From positions 1-30,713 of IMG/VR virus record IMGVR_UViG_3300000101_000093: DNA of 30,713 nucleotides; one strand, written 5' to 3'. Source of the stretch: a virus. The notes below the pieces were generated by a model. That model worked only from the letters and a program-made list of their open reading frames with translations, made no database searches and was not told the origin of the DNA. The position numbers and the translations under genes are program-made. Shown piece after piece: positions 9,347 through 18,309 of the stretch (its first letter is position 1; each line of letters starts with the position of its first letter).

Positions 9347-9601
9347 CTAAGCACCTCTGAGTAGGTCAATTAACTGCGCTTTTGTTCCTTCGGTAGTAAC
9401 ACCGCGCTCTTCACATAAAGCCTGAATCTCAGCCTTTTTCATTTGCTTAAGTTTTGTTATATTAGGCAGGTCTTCAATAATATCCATGACTTCATCTAAA
9501 GTCACTTCGCCGTCTTTCATAACCGCCTTTATTTTTTTCCATGCTAAAAAAGCAGCGCCTATTAAAAATAAGCCAGCGGTTGCGTATTGTTCGTATTCCA
9601 T
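9347..9601 (-). CDS. Membrane-anchored small protein with C-terminal SAP-like domain
   Basis: 84 residues from ATG 9601 (an in-frame ATG at 9622 overlaps the previous gene). Residues about 6-22 (ATAGLFLIGAAFLAWKK) form one membrane helix. The C-terminus KKAEIQALCEERGVTTEG followed by TKAQLIDLLRG is a good match to the SAP helix-extension-helix motif, normally a nucleic-acid-binding module. A membrane helix joined to a SAP motif in the middle of virion genes is unusual; it could be a minor virion protein near the connector. The stop lies just before the start of the connector gene. Confidence 0.65.
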   Translation of the reverse strand: MEYEQYATAGLFLIGAAFLAWKKIKAVMKDGEVTLDEVMDIIEDLPNITKLKQMKKAEIQALCEERGVTTEGTKAQLIDLLRGA

Positions 9602-9602
9602 G

Positions 9603-9776
9603 TCAATCATCCCAGTATTCAATATTCTTTACTGCACTATGAGGTATAAAAGTGAATGGGTCATCAGAGCCCTCTCGATATATCCTATAACCATAGTCTG
9701 TTTCTTCAATATACACCCTCGTAAAACACTTTTCTGGGGGCGAATAAATTATTTTACCTTTCTTTTTTTCAGTCAT
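9603..9776 (-). CDS. Small hypothetical protein (57 aa)
   Basis: A 57-residue frame from ATG 9776 with a strong ribosome-binding site (AAGGAGTTGATATT before the ATG), placed tightly between the fibre-like gene and the SAP-domain gene. The product starts MTEKKKGKIIYSPPEK and ends AVKNIEYWDD; the middle reads TRVYIEETDYGYRIYREG, a short beta-hairpin-like pattern. No family is recognised. The start and the absence of gaps make it a convincing gene despite its size. Confidence 0.7.
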   Translation of the reverse strand: MTEKKKGKIIYSPPEKCFTRVYIEETDYGYRIYREGSDDPFTFIPHSAVKNIEYWDD

Positions 9777-9780
9777 AATA

Positions 9781-12141
9781 TCAACTCCTTCTTTGGTAAG
9801 CAGGAAGATACAAATCTAAACCGCCAACGGTAACTAGACACCAACCATGTACAACCAAGTTATTGCCAAGCGCGTCGACAAGTGGTGGCGTATCAGCAAA
9901 AGACCCCCCACTGGCTAACATGGGCTGTTTACTATGAATACTTTCCCATGTGAGTGCTCCTGAGCCATCGGTTTGAAGAACCTGTTCTGCTGTACCATCA
10001 GCATTAGGAGTAGTTCCGGGGAATGTTAAAACTTCTCTTGTAGTCCCCCAGCCTGTGTCCTCACCGCTTCTAAAATACAACGGCTCAGTGTTTTTCCCCC
10101 CTGATCCTTCGCTGGCCGCCGAAGAAAACAATTGAGATACACGGTATGAAGTACCCCAACCCTTCATTGTCATAACAGCATCCCAATTGTTAGTCGAACC
10201 TGCAATGTCATCTGTAAAATCCCACGACACCTGACCGTCGCCCCAAGCGTCGGGGTTCAATTCTCCGTCTGCCCTTGCGTCTTTGATTTTTAACTGATTA
10301 ACTCCACCAGTGACCCCAAGCGCAACAGAGTCGCCGCGAATCCATTCTTTAACTTCGGTAAAAGTAGTTTTTCTGTTTGTTCCGTTTGCTCCGTCGTCAA
10401 TCAACAGCAAGTCAGCGTCAGCAATTGCTGTGTTAGCGGTCAAGCCTGAGATATCAAGTGCAATCGTCCCTGTGCTTGTAATTGCTCCACCTGTAATCGG
10501 CGCAGTAGTAGCAATGTTTGTTACAGTTCCAGAACCGCCACCACCACCACCAGCGCCCAGTGTAGTTTCGGCTTCTGTATCACTTACGAAAACAAGAGTT
10601 GTGGGAGAGGTATCTTTGACATAGAGAACTCCATGACCCGCACCAGCGGCAATAGGTTTCGCACTTTGCTCTGGCATAATAAGGCCCTCGCCCGGATAAA
10701 GGACATCGTTGGAGTCGTCGAACTTGAGTTTAGCATCTGTGTCCATTTTCAAATTAGTTTCTCCATAGGGGATATGACCTGCTGGTATATCACTAAGGCC
10801 AGTTCCACCATTAGCCACGGCAGGCATAGTTCTCCAAGGATTACTAGAGAATATTCCGGGTGCTAACTGATAGAAGTTCCATGTTCCCTCTACCTGTGGA
10901 TGACCAAGACAAGTAATCATAGACGAATTATCCCCATCTATACCAGTTCCCTTAAGAGTTGCATTTGCTTTAACAGTTAGATTTGCACAAGTCAGAGTAG
11001 TCCTTCCCCTAACACCAGCATACTTAGCCCCTGTTGAACCGGGTTCGATTACAAGATTATTTATTTTTGCAAAGAATGAACTATTAGTCCCACCAAAGTC
11101 AGTGATATTGCCGGTAGTAGGTAGGAATCTGTCGTTGGCTGTGATATGGAATGTCGAAAGACCAGTATCGAATACTGCGCCTGTGAATTGTAAATTGGGT
11201 GCTGCGAAGGAAGTTATCTTGAATATTTTACTTGCATCTAATCCCGCCGCATTTACTGTGTTAAGTGGTTGGAACTGCACAGTGTTAGAGTTCGTGAGAA
11301 GGAAGGAATAAAAATCTGTGCTACCACTATTACCTATGGGTGGGATGTATTGAGGTGAGAACTTGGAAGCACTGTCGCTAGACACAATTGGATAAGGCCC
11401 ATCATCAAAATGACATGGAGTGCTAGTATTAGCAGTCTGATCAATAGAATATCTTAATCTTTGAGGACTTAATACTGAAGCATTATCTCCATTTAAAATA
11501 TATCTTTGAAGATACTCTGTATCTGGCGTAGGACTAGTCCCTAAATATGATCCAGCAAAACTTATAGTTCTGGTATATCCATCGGGCGCAATAGTCCCAT
11601 TAAGATAAAGACCATTAGTAGTTACCCCTTCTGCCATTTGTAAATAACTAGGTGCCGCCACTACACTGATTTCATACTCAGCGCCAGAAGCGATAGTTTC
11701 GTCAGTAAGTCCGGCTGTAAGGTCTAGTGTTGTTTTTGTTACTCCACTAGCGGCTATTGTATATGTGCCATTATTACTCTTTGACCCCATAACATCAACA
11801 ACCATACCTGGTTTGAATCCGTCACTAATAAAATCACTATCGACACTAGTAAGAACATCGGTAGAAGCAGTAAATACAGTGCCTACTCTGCCAACAGTAG
11901 TGCTAACAGTGTATTTATATCCTTCTAAAACAACTATTTCGGTGAGGGAGAGTGAGGCTATATTGAAATTACAAGGAGCCATCCCTTTACCGGCTGCTAT
12001 TGTTTCAGAATGACCGAAAATAATAGTATCAGTGCTACTAGGAGCAACACCAGTGCTACCAGTAGTTGTTGTGCCCCAATTAGAACCAACACTAGCATTA
12101 ATCGCTGTTGCGCCTATGCCCTGCCAATACCTAGTAGCCAT
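9781..12141 (-). CDS. Large fibre-like / surface virion protein
   Basis: 786 residues from ATG 12141. The N-terminus (MATRYWQGIGATAINAS then NWGTTTTGSTGVAPSSTDTI) matches the opening module of many phage fibre and surface proteins. The middle, about residues 60-440, is Thr/Ser/Asn-rich and beta-repetitive. A Gly-rich hinge (GAGGGGGGSGTVTNI, about residue 530) is followed by repeats typical of tail fibres (APITGGAITSTGTIALDI, ADADLLLIDDGANGTNRKT). It lies among connector genes rather than after the tape measure, so it may be a head or neck fibre rather than a tail fibre. Function as an adhesin is inferred from composition. Confidence 0.7.
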   Translation of the reverse strand: MATRYWQGIGATAINASVGSNWGTTTTGSTGVAPSSTDTIIFGHSETIAAGKGMAPCNFNIASLSLTEIVVLEGYKYTVSTTVGRVGTVFTASTDVLTSVDSDFISDGFKPGMVVDVMGSKSNNGTYTIAASGVTKTTLDLTAGLTDETIASGAEYEISVVAAPSYLQMAEGVTTNGLYLNGTIAPDGYTRTISFAGSYLGTSPTPDTEYLQRYILNGDNASVLSPQRLRYSIDQTANTSTPCHFDDGPYPIVSSDSASKFSPQYIPPIGNSGSTDFYSFLLTNSNTVQFQPLNTVNAAGLDASKIFKITSFAAPNLQFTGAVFDTGLSTFHITANDRFLPTTGNITDFGGTNSSFFAKINNLVIEPGSTGAKYAGVRGRTTLTCANLTVKANATLKGTGIDGDNSSMITCLGHPQVEGTWNFYQLAPGIFSSNPWRTMPAVANGGTGLSDIPAGHIPYGETNLKMDTDAKLKFDDSNDVLYPGEGLIMPEQSAKPIAAGAGHGVLYVKDTSPTTLVFVSDTEAETTLGAGGGGGGSGTVTNIATTAPITGGAITSTGTIALDISGLTANTAIADADLLLIDDGANGTNRKTTFTEVKEWIRGDSVALGVTGGVNQLKIKDARADGELNPDAWGDGQVSWDFTDDIAGSTNNWDAVMTMKGWGTSYRVSQLFSSAASEGSGGKNTEPLYFRSGEDTGWGTTREVLTFPGTTPNADGTAEQVLQTDGSGALTWESIHSKQPMLASGGSFADTPPLVDALGNNLVVHGWCLVTVGGLDLYLPAYQRRS

Positions 12142-12150
12142 TCATAACCC

Positions 12151-12540
12151 TCACGAAGTAATGCGGCTAGTAGTACTGCCTGTTGCATAAGCAGTTCCCG
12201 CTTTCTCCGAAATCAGGTCGAGGGCTTCCTTTGCCCGTTGCTCAAACACTCTCAATTGTGAACGGAACCTACGATCCTGCTCACCTCTATCATTCTCTGG
12301 GTAAAAAGTAGGAACAGTGTCGATAAGAACTAGTAAGCAGTCCATAGCAACAAGTAACTTAACAGCGTTTTCTTTATCTGCTGTGCTTACTGCATAAGAA
12401 TCGGTGGCGATATAGTCTGAGTTACGAGCCATCTTGTCGACTTGAGTATTTCTTATACTAAGATACTCAGTGATTGTGCCTGAAATCAAACCTCTAGGTC
12501 GATTCAGTAAATCTCTAATGTTCGCATCAGTTACCGCCAT
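12151..12540 (-). CDS. Probable head completion / connector protein
   Basis: 129 residues from ATG 12540, which overlaps the previous gene by 14 bases and is preceded by GGTGAT. It is mostly helical: DANIRDLLNRPRGLISGTIT, then IRNTQVDKMARNSDY, then ENAVKLLVAMDCLLVLIDT, with an Arg-rich C-terminal helix. Size, helicity and its place soon after the capsid gene fit a head-completion or adaptor protein. No definite family match is seen. Confidence 0.55.
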   Translation of the reverse strand: MAVTDANIRDLLNRPRGLISGTITEYLSIRNTQVDKMARNSDYIATDSYAVSTADKENAVKLLVAMDCLLVLIDTVPTFYPENDRGEQDRRFRSQLRVFEQRAKEALDLISEKAGTAYATGSTTSRITS

Positions 12541-12889
12541 CAGTATCACCAATCTGCCATCTGTCAGTAAAATCTTTCGGGACATCTAACATAGTAGAGT
12601 CACGTGGGGGAGTTATAGATCGACCAAGTATGAATACTAGGTTCGACTTTGCTATGATTTCAGCCATCTTACTATTAGGAACCCAGTAGACTGTTGCCCA
12701 GTCTTCTAGCATTTGCACAGGATGTCCTGTTTTCCTAGTAGTAGGTCGTGCTAGTCTAAACAACCAACCTTTACCGGGTAGCCAGTTCTTGAGTCTATGC
12801 TCAAGCACCTTTTTATCGGCTGACTCCGGTAAAGGAATGCCTGCTGCTTTACACTGTTGAATCAATGTTGCTTTTGCGACAGTAGCCAC
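12527..12889 (-). CDS. Small head-region protein with SAP/HeH-like N-terminus
   Basis: 120 residues starting at GTG 12889, with GAGGGT upstream just after the capsid stop. Residues about 4-33 (AKATLIQQCKAAGIPLPESA .. KVLEHRLKNW) resemble a helix-extension-helix/SAP-like motif. The rest includes WATVYWVPNSKMAEIIAKS and an acidic C-terminus. Function is unknown; by position it could be a capsid-associated or head-completion protein. It overlaps the next start, implying coupled translation. Confidence 0.6.
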   Translation of the reverse strand: MATVAKATLIQQCKAAGIPLPESADKKVLEHRLKNWLPGKGWLFRLARPTTRKTGHPVQMLEDWATVYWVPNSKMAEIIAKSNLVFILGRSITPPRDSTMLDVPKDFTDRWQIGDTDGGN

Positions 12890-12904
12890 TAAAAACCCTC
12901 AGCC

Positions 12905-13828
12905 TCAAGCAATTACGCCGGTAATCTTAGCGATTCTGTTTGATGTTCCAGAAGCAGCGCCGTCTTGGTGCTGGTGGATGACCATTCCGTAGTAGGAGGT
13001 CAAAAGCCATGAGTAGCCCATACCTTCAACACGTGTCATCTCAGTCTCCATGAATCCGTTTCCGTTGTATTGGAAGAACTCTGCGGTTTCTGCACCTGGT
13101 ATCATCAAGATTGCGTCAAGGCCGAGTGCGCCAGTTGCTCCGTAATCACGTGTGTAGTAGATTCTTAGGCTAGCGACACGGCGTAGGTGTTCCTCAAGGG
13201 ACTCTACAACGTTGCCGTATAATTGAGTGTTCATCAAGACGCTGCGTGTGCTTGCTGGGACAACCATTGCCATTGGTTCGTTGCCACTGACACGGCCGTT
13301 AGCGAAGATTAAGTCCATTGCGTCGAGCACGTCTTTCTCTTCGTCTGCTGCTCCAGATCCCCATAGTGCGGTTGCTGCTACAGTCTGTCCTGCTCCAGCC
13401 TTCAAGTCTGTTAAAATCTTGTTGTCGATGCTGTCTGCACGTGCTTGGATGATAGCGAGTTGCTGTCGGGACATGTTCTCCCATGTTTCGCCACGTAGTT
13501 CAACACTGTCAAGGAACACAACTCGTCCTTGACCCTTGCGTAGTATGACTTCGTAGTTAGCGGTTCCAATTTCTGTTGGGTCGACTACTGCGTTGTCATC
13601 TAGTGGGTAGGTGAATGTTCCTTGGGCACCAGTGTACCACTTGAAGGTGATCCAGTTTACGGTGCGGACACCGACAATCTGAGTTCCTATTGCTATTTGT
13701 GTTGACTGAAGTTGAATAAAGTCACGAAGGGTCTGCTCGAGGACGGATTGTCCTTTGCCGAAAGGCCCTACGTTGCTTGTTGTCAGTGCGTCTGCATATA
13801 CTATTTGTTCTAATGTTTGGTTTGCCAT
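12905..13828 (-). CDS. Major capsid protein (HK97 fold)
   Basis: 307 residues from ATG 13828, with GGAG nine bases upstream; an ATG at 13837 is inside the ribosome-binding region. The pattern fits an HK97-fold capsid: an N-terminal helical arm, an E-loop-like region with TFKWYTGAQGTFTYPL, a spine-helix region (NMSRQQLAIIQARADSIDNK) and a P/A-domain region with AMVVPASTRSVLMN and LGLDAILMIPGAETAEFF. It follows the protease-scaffold and decoration genes, the standard order. No separate delta domain is present, because scaffolding is supplied by the protease fusion. Confidence 0.88.
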   Translation of the reverse strand: MANQTLEQIVYADALTTSNVGPFGKGQSVLEQTLRDFIQLQSTQIAIGTQIVGVRTVNWITFKWYTGAQGTFTYPLDDNAVVDPTEIGTANYEVILRKGQGRVVFLDSVELRGETWENMSRQQLAIIQARADSIDNKILTDLKAGAGQTVAATALWGSGAADEEKDVLDAMDLIFANGRVSGNEPMAMVVPASTRSVLMNTQLYGNVVESLEEHLRRVASLRIYYTRDYGATGALGLDAILMIPGAETAEFFQYNGNGFMETEMTRVEGMGYSWLLTSYYGMVIHQHQDGAASGTSNRIAKITGVIA

Positions 13829-13843
13829 ATTAATCATCTCCTA

Positions 13844-14272
13844 TCACGCTATTGCTGCCCCTGATGTTGCCACACGAATAAGTGACGCACCTGCTACAGA
13901 GGAAGTTGTTTCGCCGCCGCCGACGTAAAGGCCGATTGCCTTTGCTGAAGAACCGGATGAGGTTGTTGCTAATCCAGCGTTAGTTGCATATACTGTGACA
14001 CCAGTAGTCCATGTTTGGCTTGCAGTTGCTACTACTAGCATTACTCCACCCATTGGGTAGGCCGAAACTGTTGCTCCGGCTGCTGTTTGAAGAGCGCCTG
14101 CTGCATCACGGTTGCTTTCGTCAGCACTGATGAAAACACCAACTTCGCCAACTGCTGTTAGGTCTAGGGTGTTGTTTGTGCTGTCGTTAGTTAGGATAAG
14201 TCCTGCTTGTGCAACAGTTGTTCCTGTTTTTAGAGTCATATCGACTGCTTCTTGTCCACTTGCGTATGTCAT
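13844..14272 (-). CDS. Capsid decoration (cement) protein
   Basis: 142 residues from ATG 14272, with AAAGGAGATGATT upstream overlapping the protease stop. The protein is Ala/Gly/Thr/Val-rich and almost entirely beta, with segments TTVAQAGLILTNDST, GEVGVFISADESNRDAAG and AKAIGLYVGGGETTSS. This is the composition and layout of small decoration proteins of the DUF2190-like type that sit directly before the major capsid gene. It probably stabilises the capsid surface. The family name is by pattern. Confidence 0.75.
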   Translation of the reverse strand: MTYASGQEAVDMTLKTGTTVAQAGLILTNDSTNNTLDLTAVGEVGVFISADESNRDAAGALQTAAGATVSAYPMGGVMLVVATASQTWTTGVTVYATNAGLATTSSGSSAKAIGLYVGGGETTSSVAGASLIRVATSGAAIA

Positions 14273-14273
14273 C

Positions 14274-16259
14274 TTAAATCATCTCCTTTGCTTCAATGTA
14301 TTTTGGTGCTGGAATTGCTTCTCTGTCAACAGACTTGTTGTAAGCGGAAGCCCAAGCGTTCCAAGCGCGCTCGTATAGATTCTCATCAGTTTGTAGTAAT
14401 TCACCATTTAGGTAGTTAGCCACAACACTGTTTGATTCTGGACTGGATGGTGCTGGTGCGGAAGTTGCTGGTGTTGCTGCTTCCATGCTAACCTCAGCCT
14501 TTGGCTCAGGTCGGCTTGATTCCCACGAAGCGATTAGGCTTGTTAGGGTATCAGCGGAAAAATCTTCGTGGCCTTTTAATCCAAGTTCTGAAGCAGTGCT
14601 AACGAGGGAAAGACGGGATTCTTCCTCTCTCTTGCTTTCTAGTTCTTCAAACTCTGCTATGCGGGCTTCTCTAAGAACCATACTGGCCTTGAGAGCCTCC
14701 ATCTCAGCAGCCATTTTATTATCGGCCTCATTGTTTACGATATCGTCTGTCATCTTATTCACCTTTTTGGTCTGACCTACGCTATCATTCAAGTCATTAT
14801 TAAACATTTCTCCAGCAGACACATCCTCATCTTCTTTCTCAACCACTTCATCGGTATCGGAAATTGCTGCCTCTTTCGTTATTTTTTCAGCAGTTTCGAT
14901 GTTTGCGTCTGGGTAAGCAGGGTGGTGGACGATAGCAAGATGATCGAAATCGAAATCTTCTCCGAACCACATTGTAGGCCTTTCGCCTTCTTTCTCGGCT
15001 TCTATAATTTCAGTAGGTATTCCAGACCCACCAATAGATACTCCATATTCAGGGCGCATCCATAAGCCAGACTCAAGGGAGGCGAATAATTCTGTTCGAT
15101 AAACTTCTGCAACATACCTAACTTGGTAGCCTTCTCCGGTAGCATGGTAACTTGCTTCAGTAACAATACCCACTACGGCTTCATCTACTCCGCCATCCAT
15201 ATTTCTACGGAAGCGACCCATTTCAGCCTTGGGGTGATTAAGTGTTACATCCGAGTCAACCATTTTAGCAGTTAAGCGGGTAGCGAGTTCAGGACGAATA
15301 CCCCAATTGTTTTTATTAATACCACTTGTAAATGCAATTCCACTGATACGCATAACACTTTTACCAGTGCTTGCTTCAATGCGTGTTTCTATTTTTTCTA
15401 TTTCAATTTCACAGGTAACTGCTACTCTAACACATTCACCGTCAACAAGTTCTTCACCAACAGCACATTGATTATCGCAGGATGCTTTCTTATCTTTCTC
15501 ATCATCGTGATACGCTACTTCAGGGAAATCATGATCTTCGTGTTGCTTCATACATACAGCATATCGCTGCTCTTCATTCCCGTATTCATCAACCATGACA
15601 GAATCAGCCATACATCTAGCCATGAAGTCGTCATGATTTTCTTGATCGTTAGGAGTTGGCATGGCAGCCTCTACTGTATCTGTACATCCACACATGCTAT
15701 TTGCTAGAGTATCGACTGATTTATCATAGTTCGCCTCAACCTTATTAGTGCTCCATTGGCGACAAGACCAGTAACCGGCAGTTGTTTTATCTTTCTTTTC
15801 AGAACAGTTATGACGGTCACGGAAAGCCTTACGTCGCTTAGGGTCATCCCTTTTTATTTCCATGTTTGGGTCGCCAAATCTGACTATGATAACATTGCCT
15901 TTGGGATTCTTTACATAGACTGCGAACTTCTTACTTTGCTTAGGTGTTCGGAATGGTTTGTTAAGTGTAACTTTACGACCTTTGTATTCAGCGGCTTCCA
16001 TAGTTTCATTCGCAAAAACAGCACCTAATTCTTCTTCTGCGTCGGGGTCATTTTCACGATACCATTCAATAAACTCGTCTTCTGTTTTAGCAGGAGAGTA
16101 TAATTTAGTTCCATCCGCTAATGTGGAGTCATGGATTTCTCCATCAAAACCAATTTCTTTTGATTTTTTAATTGCACCTTCGGGTGTAGTAAATAAATAA
16201 TCTTCCATTTTAGCAACTGAAAGACTCTCTCCCCAGTCTTGATAATCTTCTATTGGCAT
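14274..16259 (-). CDS. Prohead protease fused to scaffold, with extra N-terminal Cys-rich modules
   Basis: 661 residues from ATG 16259 (GAAGTGA six bases upstream). Residues 15-70 form a small module (YLFTTPEGAIKKSKEIGFDG). Residues 92-170 carry KVTLNKPFRTPKQSKKFAVY and FGDPNMEIKRDDPKRRKAF, with Cys152 and Cys166, a module recurring in tailed viruses. Residues 205-280 contain several more Cys pairs. The protease spans about 285-455, with probable catalytic His342 (TLNHPKAEMGRF) and Ser408 (EYGVSIGG), and the typical LAIVHHPAYPDANIE end. Residues 500-570 are an acidic coiled coil, the scaffold. The enzyme should cut scaffold and capsid precursor during maturation. Catalytic residues are inferred from motif position. 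Confidence 0.82.
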   Translation of the reverse strand: MPIEDYQDWGESLSVAKMEDYLFTTPEGAIKKSKEIGFDGEIHDSTLADGTKLYSPAKTEDEFIEWYRENDPDAEEELGAVFANETMEAAEYKGRKVTLNKPFRTPKQSKKFAVYVKNPKGNVIIVRFGDPNMEIKRDDPKRRKAFRDRHNCSEKKDKTTAGYWSCRQWSTNKVEANYDKSVDTLANSMCGCTDTVEAAMPTPNDQENHDDFMARCMADSVMVDEYGNEEQRYAVCMKQHEDHDFPEVAYHDDEKDKKASCDNQCAVGEELVDGECVRVAVTCEIEIEKIETRIEASTGKSVMRISGIAFTSGINKNNWGIRPELATRLTAKMVDSDVTLNHPKAEMGRFRRNMDGGVDEAVVGIVTEASYHATGEGYQVRYVAEVYRTELFASLESGLWMRPEYGVSIGGSGIPTEIIEAEKEGERPTMWFGEDFDFDHLAIVHHPAYPDANIETAEKITKEAAISDTDEVVEKEDEDVSAGEMFNNDLNDSVGQTKKVNKMTDDIVNNEADNKMAAEMEALKASMVLREARIAEFEELESKREEESRLSLVSTASELGLKGHEDFSADTLTSLIASWESSRPEPKAEVSMEAATPATSAPAPSSPESNSVVANYLNGELLQTDENLYERAWNAWASAYNKSVDREAIPAPKYIEAKEMI

Positions 16260-16260
16260 A

Positions 16261-16374
16261 TTATTCACTTCTTTTGAAACGAGAGAATAGAGATTTTAAG
16301 TCTGTAAATATACCACTCCGATATTGTTGTTCACCCATCAATTTTTCAATCCATGTATCAAGTTCTTTATTCAT
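16261..16374 (-). CDS. Very small hypothetical protein (37 aa)
   Basis: 37 codons from ATG 16374, with GAGTGATAG just upstream, overlapping the end region of the holin-like gene. The product runs MNKELDTWIEKLMGEQQYRS to KSLFSRFKRSE. It is short, helical and basic at the end. Its stop adjoins the protease gene start. It may be a real minor protein or simply a coupling ORF that feeds ribosomes to the protease gene. Confidence 0.5.
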   Translation of the reverse strand: MNKELDTWIEKLMGEQQYRSGIFTDLKSLFSRFKRSE

Positions 16375-16378
16375 GCTA

Positions 16379-16807
16379 TCACTCTTTCTTTTTGGCAGGG
16401 GTGATTTTAGATTCAGGAGTTTTACACATTGAGTGCTGGTGACTCTGAGCAAGAGCCTCCATTTGATGCTCATGCTTTTGCGCTAACTTTTCTAATACCA
16501 TATTATGCTCTTGAGCGTCAGTATTACGCTCTCGCTCATGCTTTAATTCAGTAGGAATATTATCGACTTCTTGACTTTGTTCCGACTCCCACATTCGTAG
16601 TACAGTTGAAAGTGCCGGTGCTGCCACTCCACCGATAATTGCTATAAGGGCAATAAAGCCGTCAAGATTTTGCAAAACGACATCTGGTTTTAGAATACCC
16701 ATGCCTACTACTGAACCACAGGCCAAAAGCCATAGGTAGATTGCGGGTAATACAGTTTTACCGACCATCCGATCATTGAAAGATCTGTCATCACTTCTCT
16801 TACTCAT
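16379..16807 (-). CDS. Two-helix membrane protein with coiled-coil tail (holin-like)
   Basis: 142 residues from ATG 16807, with AGAGGTGG seven bases upstream. Two membrane segments are visible at about residues 16-37 (KTVLPAIYLWLLACGSVVGM) and 48-68 (GFIALIAIIGGVAAPALSTV), followed by a charged helical tail with His-rich HEHQMEALAQSHQHS. Two helices joined by a short loop resemble holins, but archaeal viruses seldom use classical holins and the location inside head genes is odd. A virion membrane-contact protein is an alternative. Confidence 0.6.
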   Translation of the reverse strand: MSKRSDDRSFNDRMVGKTVLPAIYLWLLACGSVVGMGILKPDVVLQNLDGFIALIAIIGGVAAPALSTVLRMWESEQSQEVDNIPTELKHERERNTDAQEHNMVLEKLAQKHEHQMEALAQSHQHSMCKTPESKITPAKKKE

Positions 16808-16854
16808 GTTTATACCACCTCTTCTTTGTTTTATGATTATTACTGTCTACGGGT

Positions 16855-18285
16855 TCACACTTCATCTTCAGACATTTCGTCAGACATGTCATCATCATCC
16901 ATAACTTGATTCTCTCTAGGCAATTCTCCTAATTCTATAGGCTGTGAATCCCCTATCCTCTCATCGCCACCTTGTTTCTTCGATACAGGCGGTAGACCAA
17001 GCATATCAAGTGATTGATTAAGAGTTAGTAAGCCAGCACTATAACCAATATTAGCACGTTGCATTGCTTGGAAAGCAGATTCTTCATCTATACTATCGAA
17101 GACAAGCATAGGGAGGTCTTGTTTTCTGTGCTCGATACCTAATAGGTCAAGATGCGTAGAGAACAATTCTTTGATTGATTGAACGAGAACTTGTTGAGTT
17201 CTGCGTATTGCCTGAACCGACCACTGGTTAGCGTTAAAGGTTGCTGCAAAGGTTGAACCTTGTTCTTGACCCATACTTACTCTAGGGACATGTAGAACTG
17301 CTGCGATATCACCGTTCACTTGGTCTAGGAACTTTGAGTTATCTGGGATTGTATTTTTGATATCTACGTGATGTAGATTAACATAGTGTGGTAAGATTGG
17401 TATTTGGTCAGCCCTCATGCTGTCCAGAAGTGTTCCTACCTTACCCATGATATGCTCAAGTCTTTCTCTTTGCTCGTTAGGATCGGTAACATGCTCAACA
17501 GCAGAAGCATCAATGGTAATATACTGCTTAGTCATACTGTCTTCTAAGGCTATACGATTATTCATGGTATTATACTTAGCCCTAATTGCTTGCTTTAACG
17601 ATGAGAATCGGGATGCTCCCCATACTCCATAAGTCCAACGATCTAACTTATCTTCAAACCAGTTAGAGCGGTAATCTATTCTTATGTGTAGGATTTGACC
17701 GGCATCGAATACTTGAGTGTCTCTTTTGTTCTCACGGAAAACATATCTCCTAGCATTCATAATTGGATTGTCTCGGTCTGCTGCGAAAGGTATTTGCCTA
17801 TCGTCGGTGATTGTTATCTGATTAACAGGTAGAGATTGAAGGCCGGTTATCCCACTCTTAGATGAACCAACGTATTTATTGATGTCATTACCGTAAACCA
17901 TAAGATTTCTAGTTGCGCTGATGAGAATGTCGTCAAGGTCTACGGCTTCTTCCACCAATTCTTTAATTGAATTGCGAATTGTGCTATTTTTTGCTTTTTT
18001 ATAATCAATACGGTAGTTATTAGCAGTTAAACTAACTGTTCTCACTGCACCATTTAGTTCAGGATCGTATTTGAGCATGTTATCGTATAGGTCAAAAATA
18101 GTATCATAGTTAGCATCGCTACGGAAAGACTCTGTGTCTGAAAATATATCCTTCATTCCAGCCACTACATAGAATGGGACATCTGATCCACTAATAGTCT
18201 GAGAAGTAGCAACTTCTCCAGTAGATTTTTGAGCCGCAGTTTTGCTCCCCCTTAAAAAGTCAAGCCAACCCATGTTACCTGACAT
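16855..18285 (-). CDS. Portal protein
   Basis: 476 residues from ATG 18285; a second ATG at 18273 is possible, with AGGTAAC before it. The protein has the portal layout: an N-terminal Gly/Trp start, YDPELNGAVRTVSLTAN, a clip/stem region with LVYGNDINKYVG-like text (NLMVYGNDINKY), VFDAGQILHIRIDYRSN, the crown-side helix and PRVSMGQEQGSTFAATFNAN. The C-terminus is acidic. It follows the terminase and membrane genes and precedes the protease, as in HK97-type viruses. AT-rich sequence about 26 bp before 18285 (TTTTAATATTTTAA) could be an internal promoter, uncertain. The protein forms the DNA entry ring at one capsid vertex. Confidence 0.88.
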   Translation of the reverse strand: MSGNMGWLDFLRGSKTAAQKSTGEVATSQTISGSDVPFYVVAGMKDIFSDTESFRSDANYDTIFDLYDNMLKYDPELNGAVRTVSLTANNYRIDYKKAKNSTIRNSIKELVEEAVDLDDILISATRNLMVYGNDINKYVGSSKSGITGLQSLPVNQITITDDRQIPFAADRDNPIMNARRYVFRENKRDTQVFDAGQILHIRIDYRSNWFEDKLDRWTYGVWGASRFSSLKQAIRAKYNTMNNRIALEDSMTKQYITIDASAVEHVTDPNEQRERLEHIMGKVGTLLDSMRADQIPILPHYVNLHHVDIKNTIPDNSKFLDQVNGDIAAVLHVPRVSMGQEQGSTFAATFNANQWSVQAIRRTQQVLVQSIKELFSTHLDLLGIEHRKQDLPMLVFDSIDEESAFQAMQRANIGYSAGLLTLNQSLDMLGLPPVSKKQGGDERIGDSQPIELGELPRENQVMDDDDMSDEMSEDEV

Positions 18286-18309
18286 GACTTACTGCTATTT
18301 TAAGATTGC

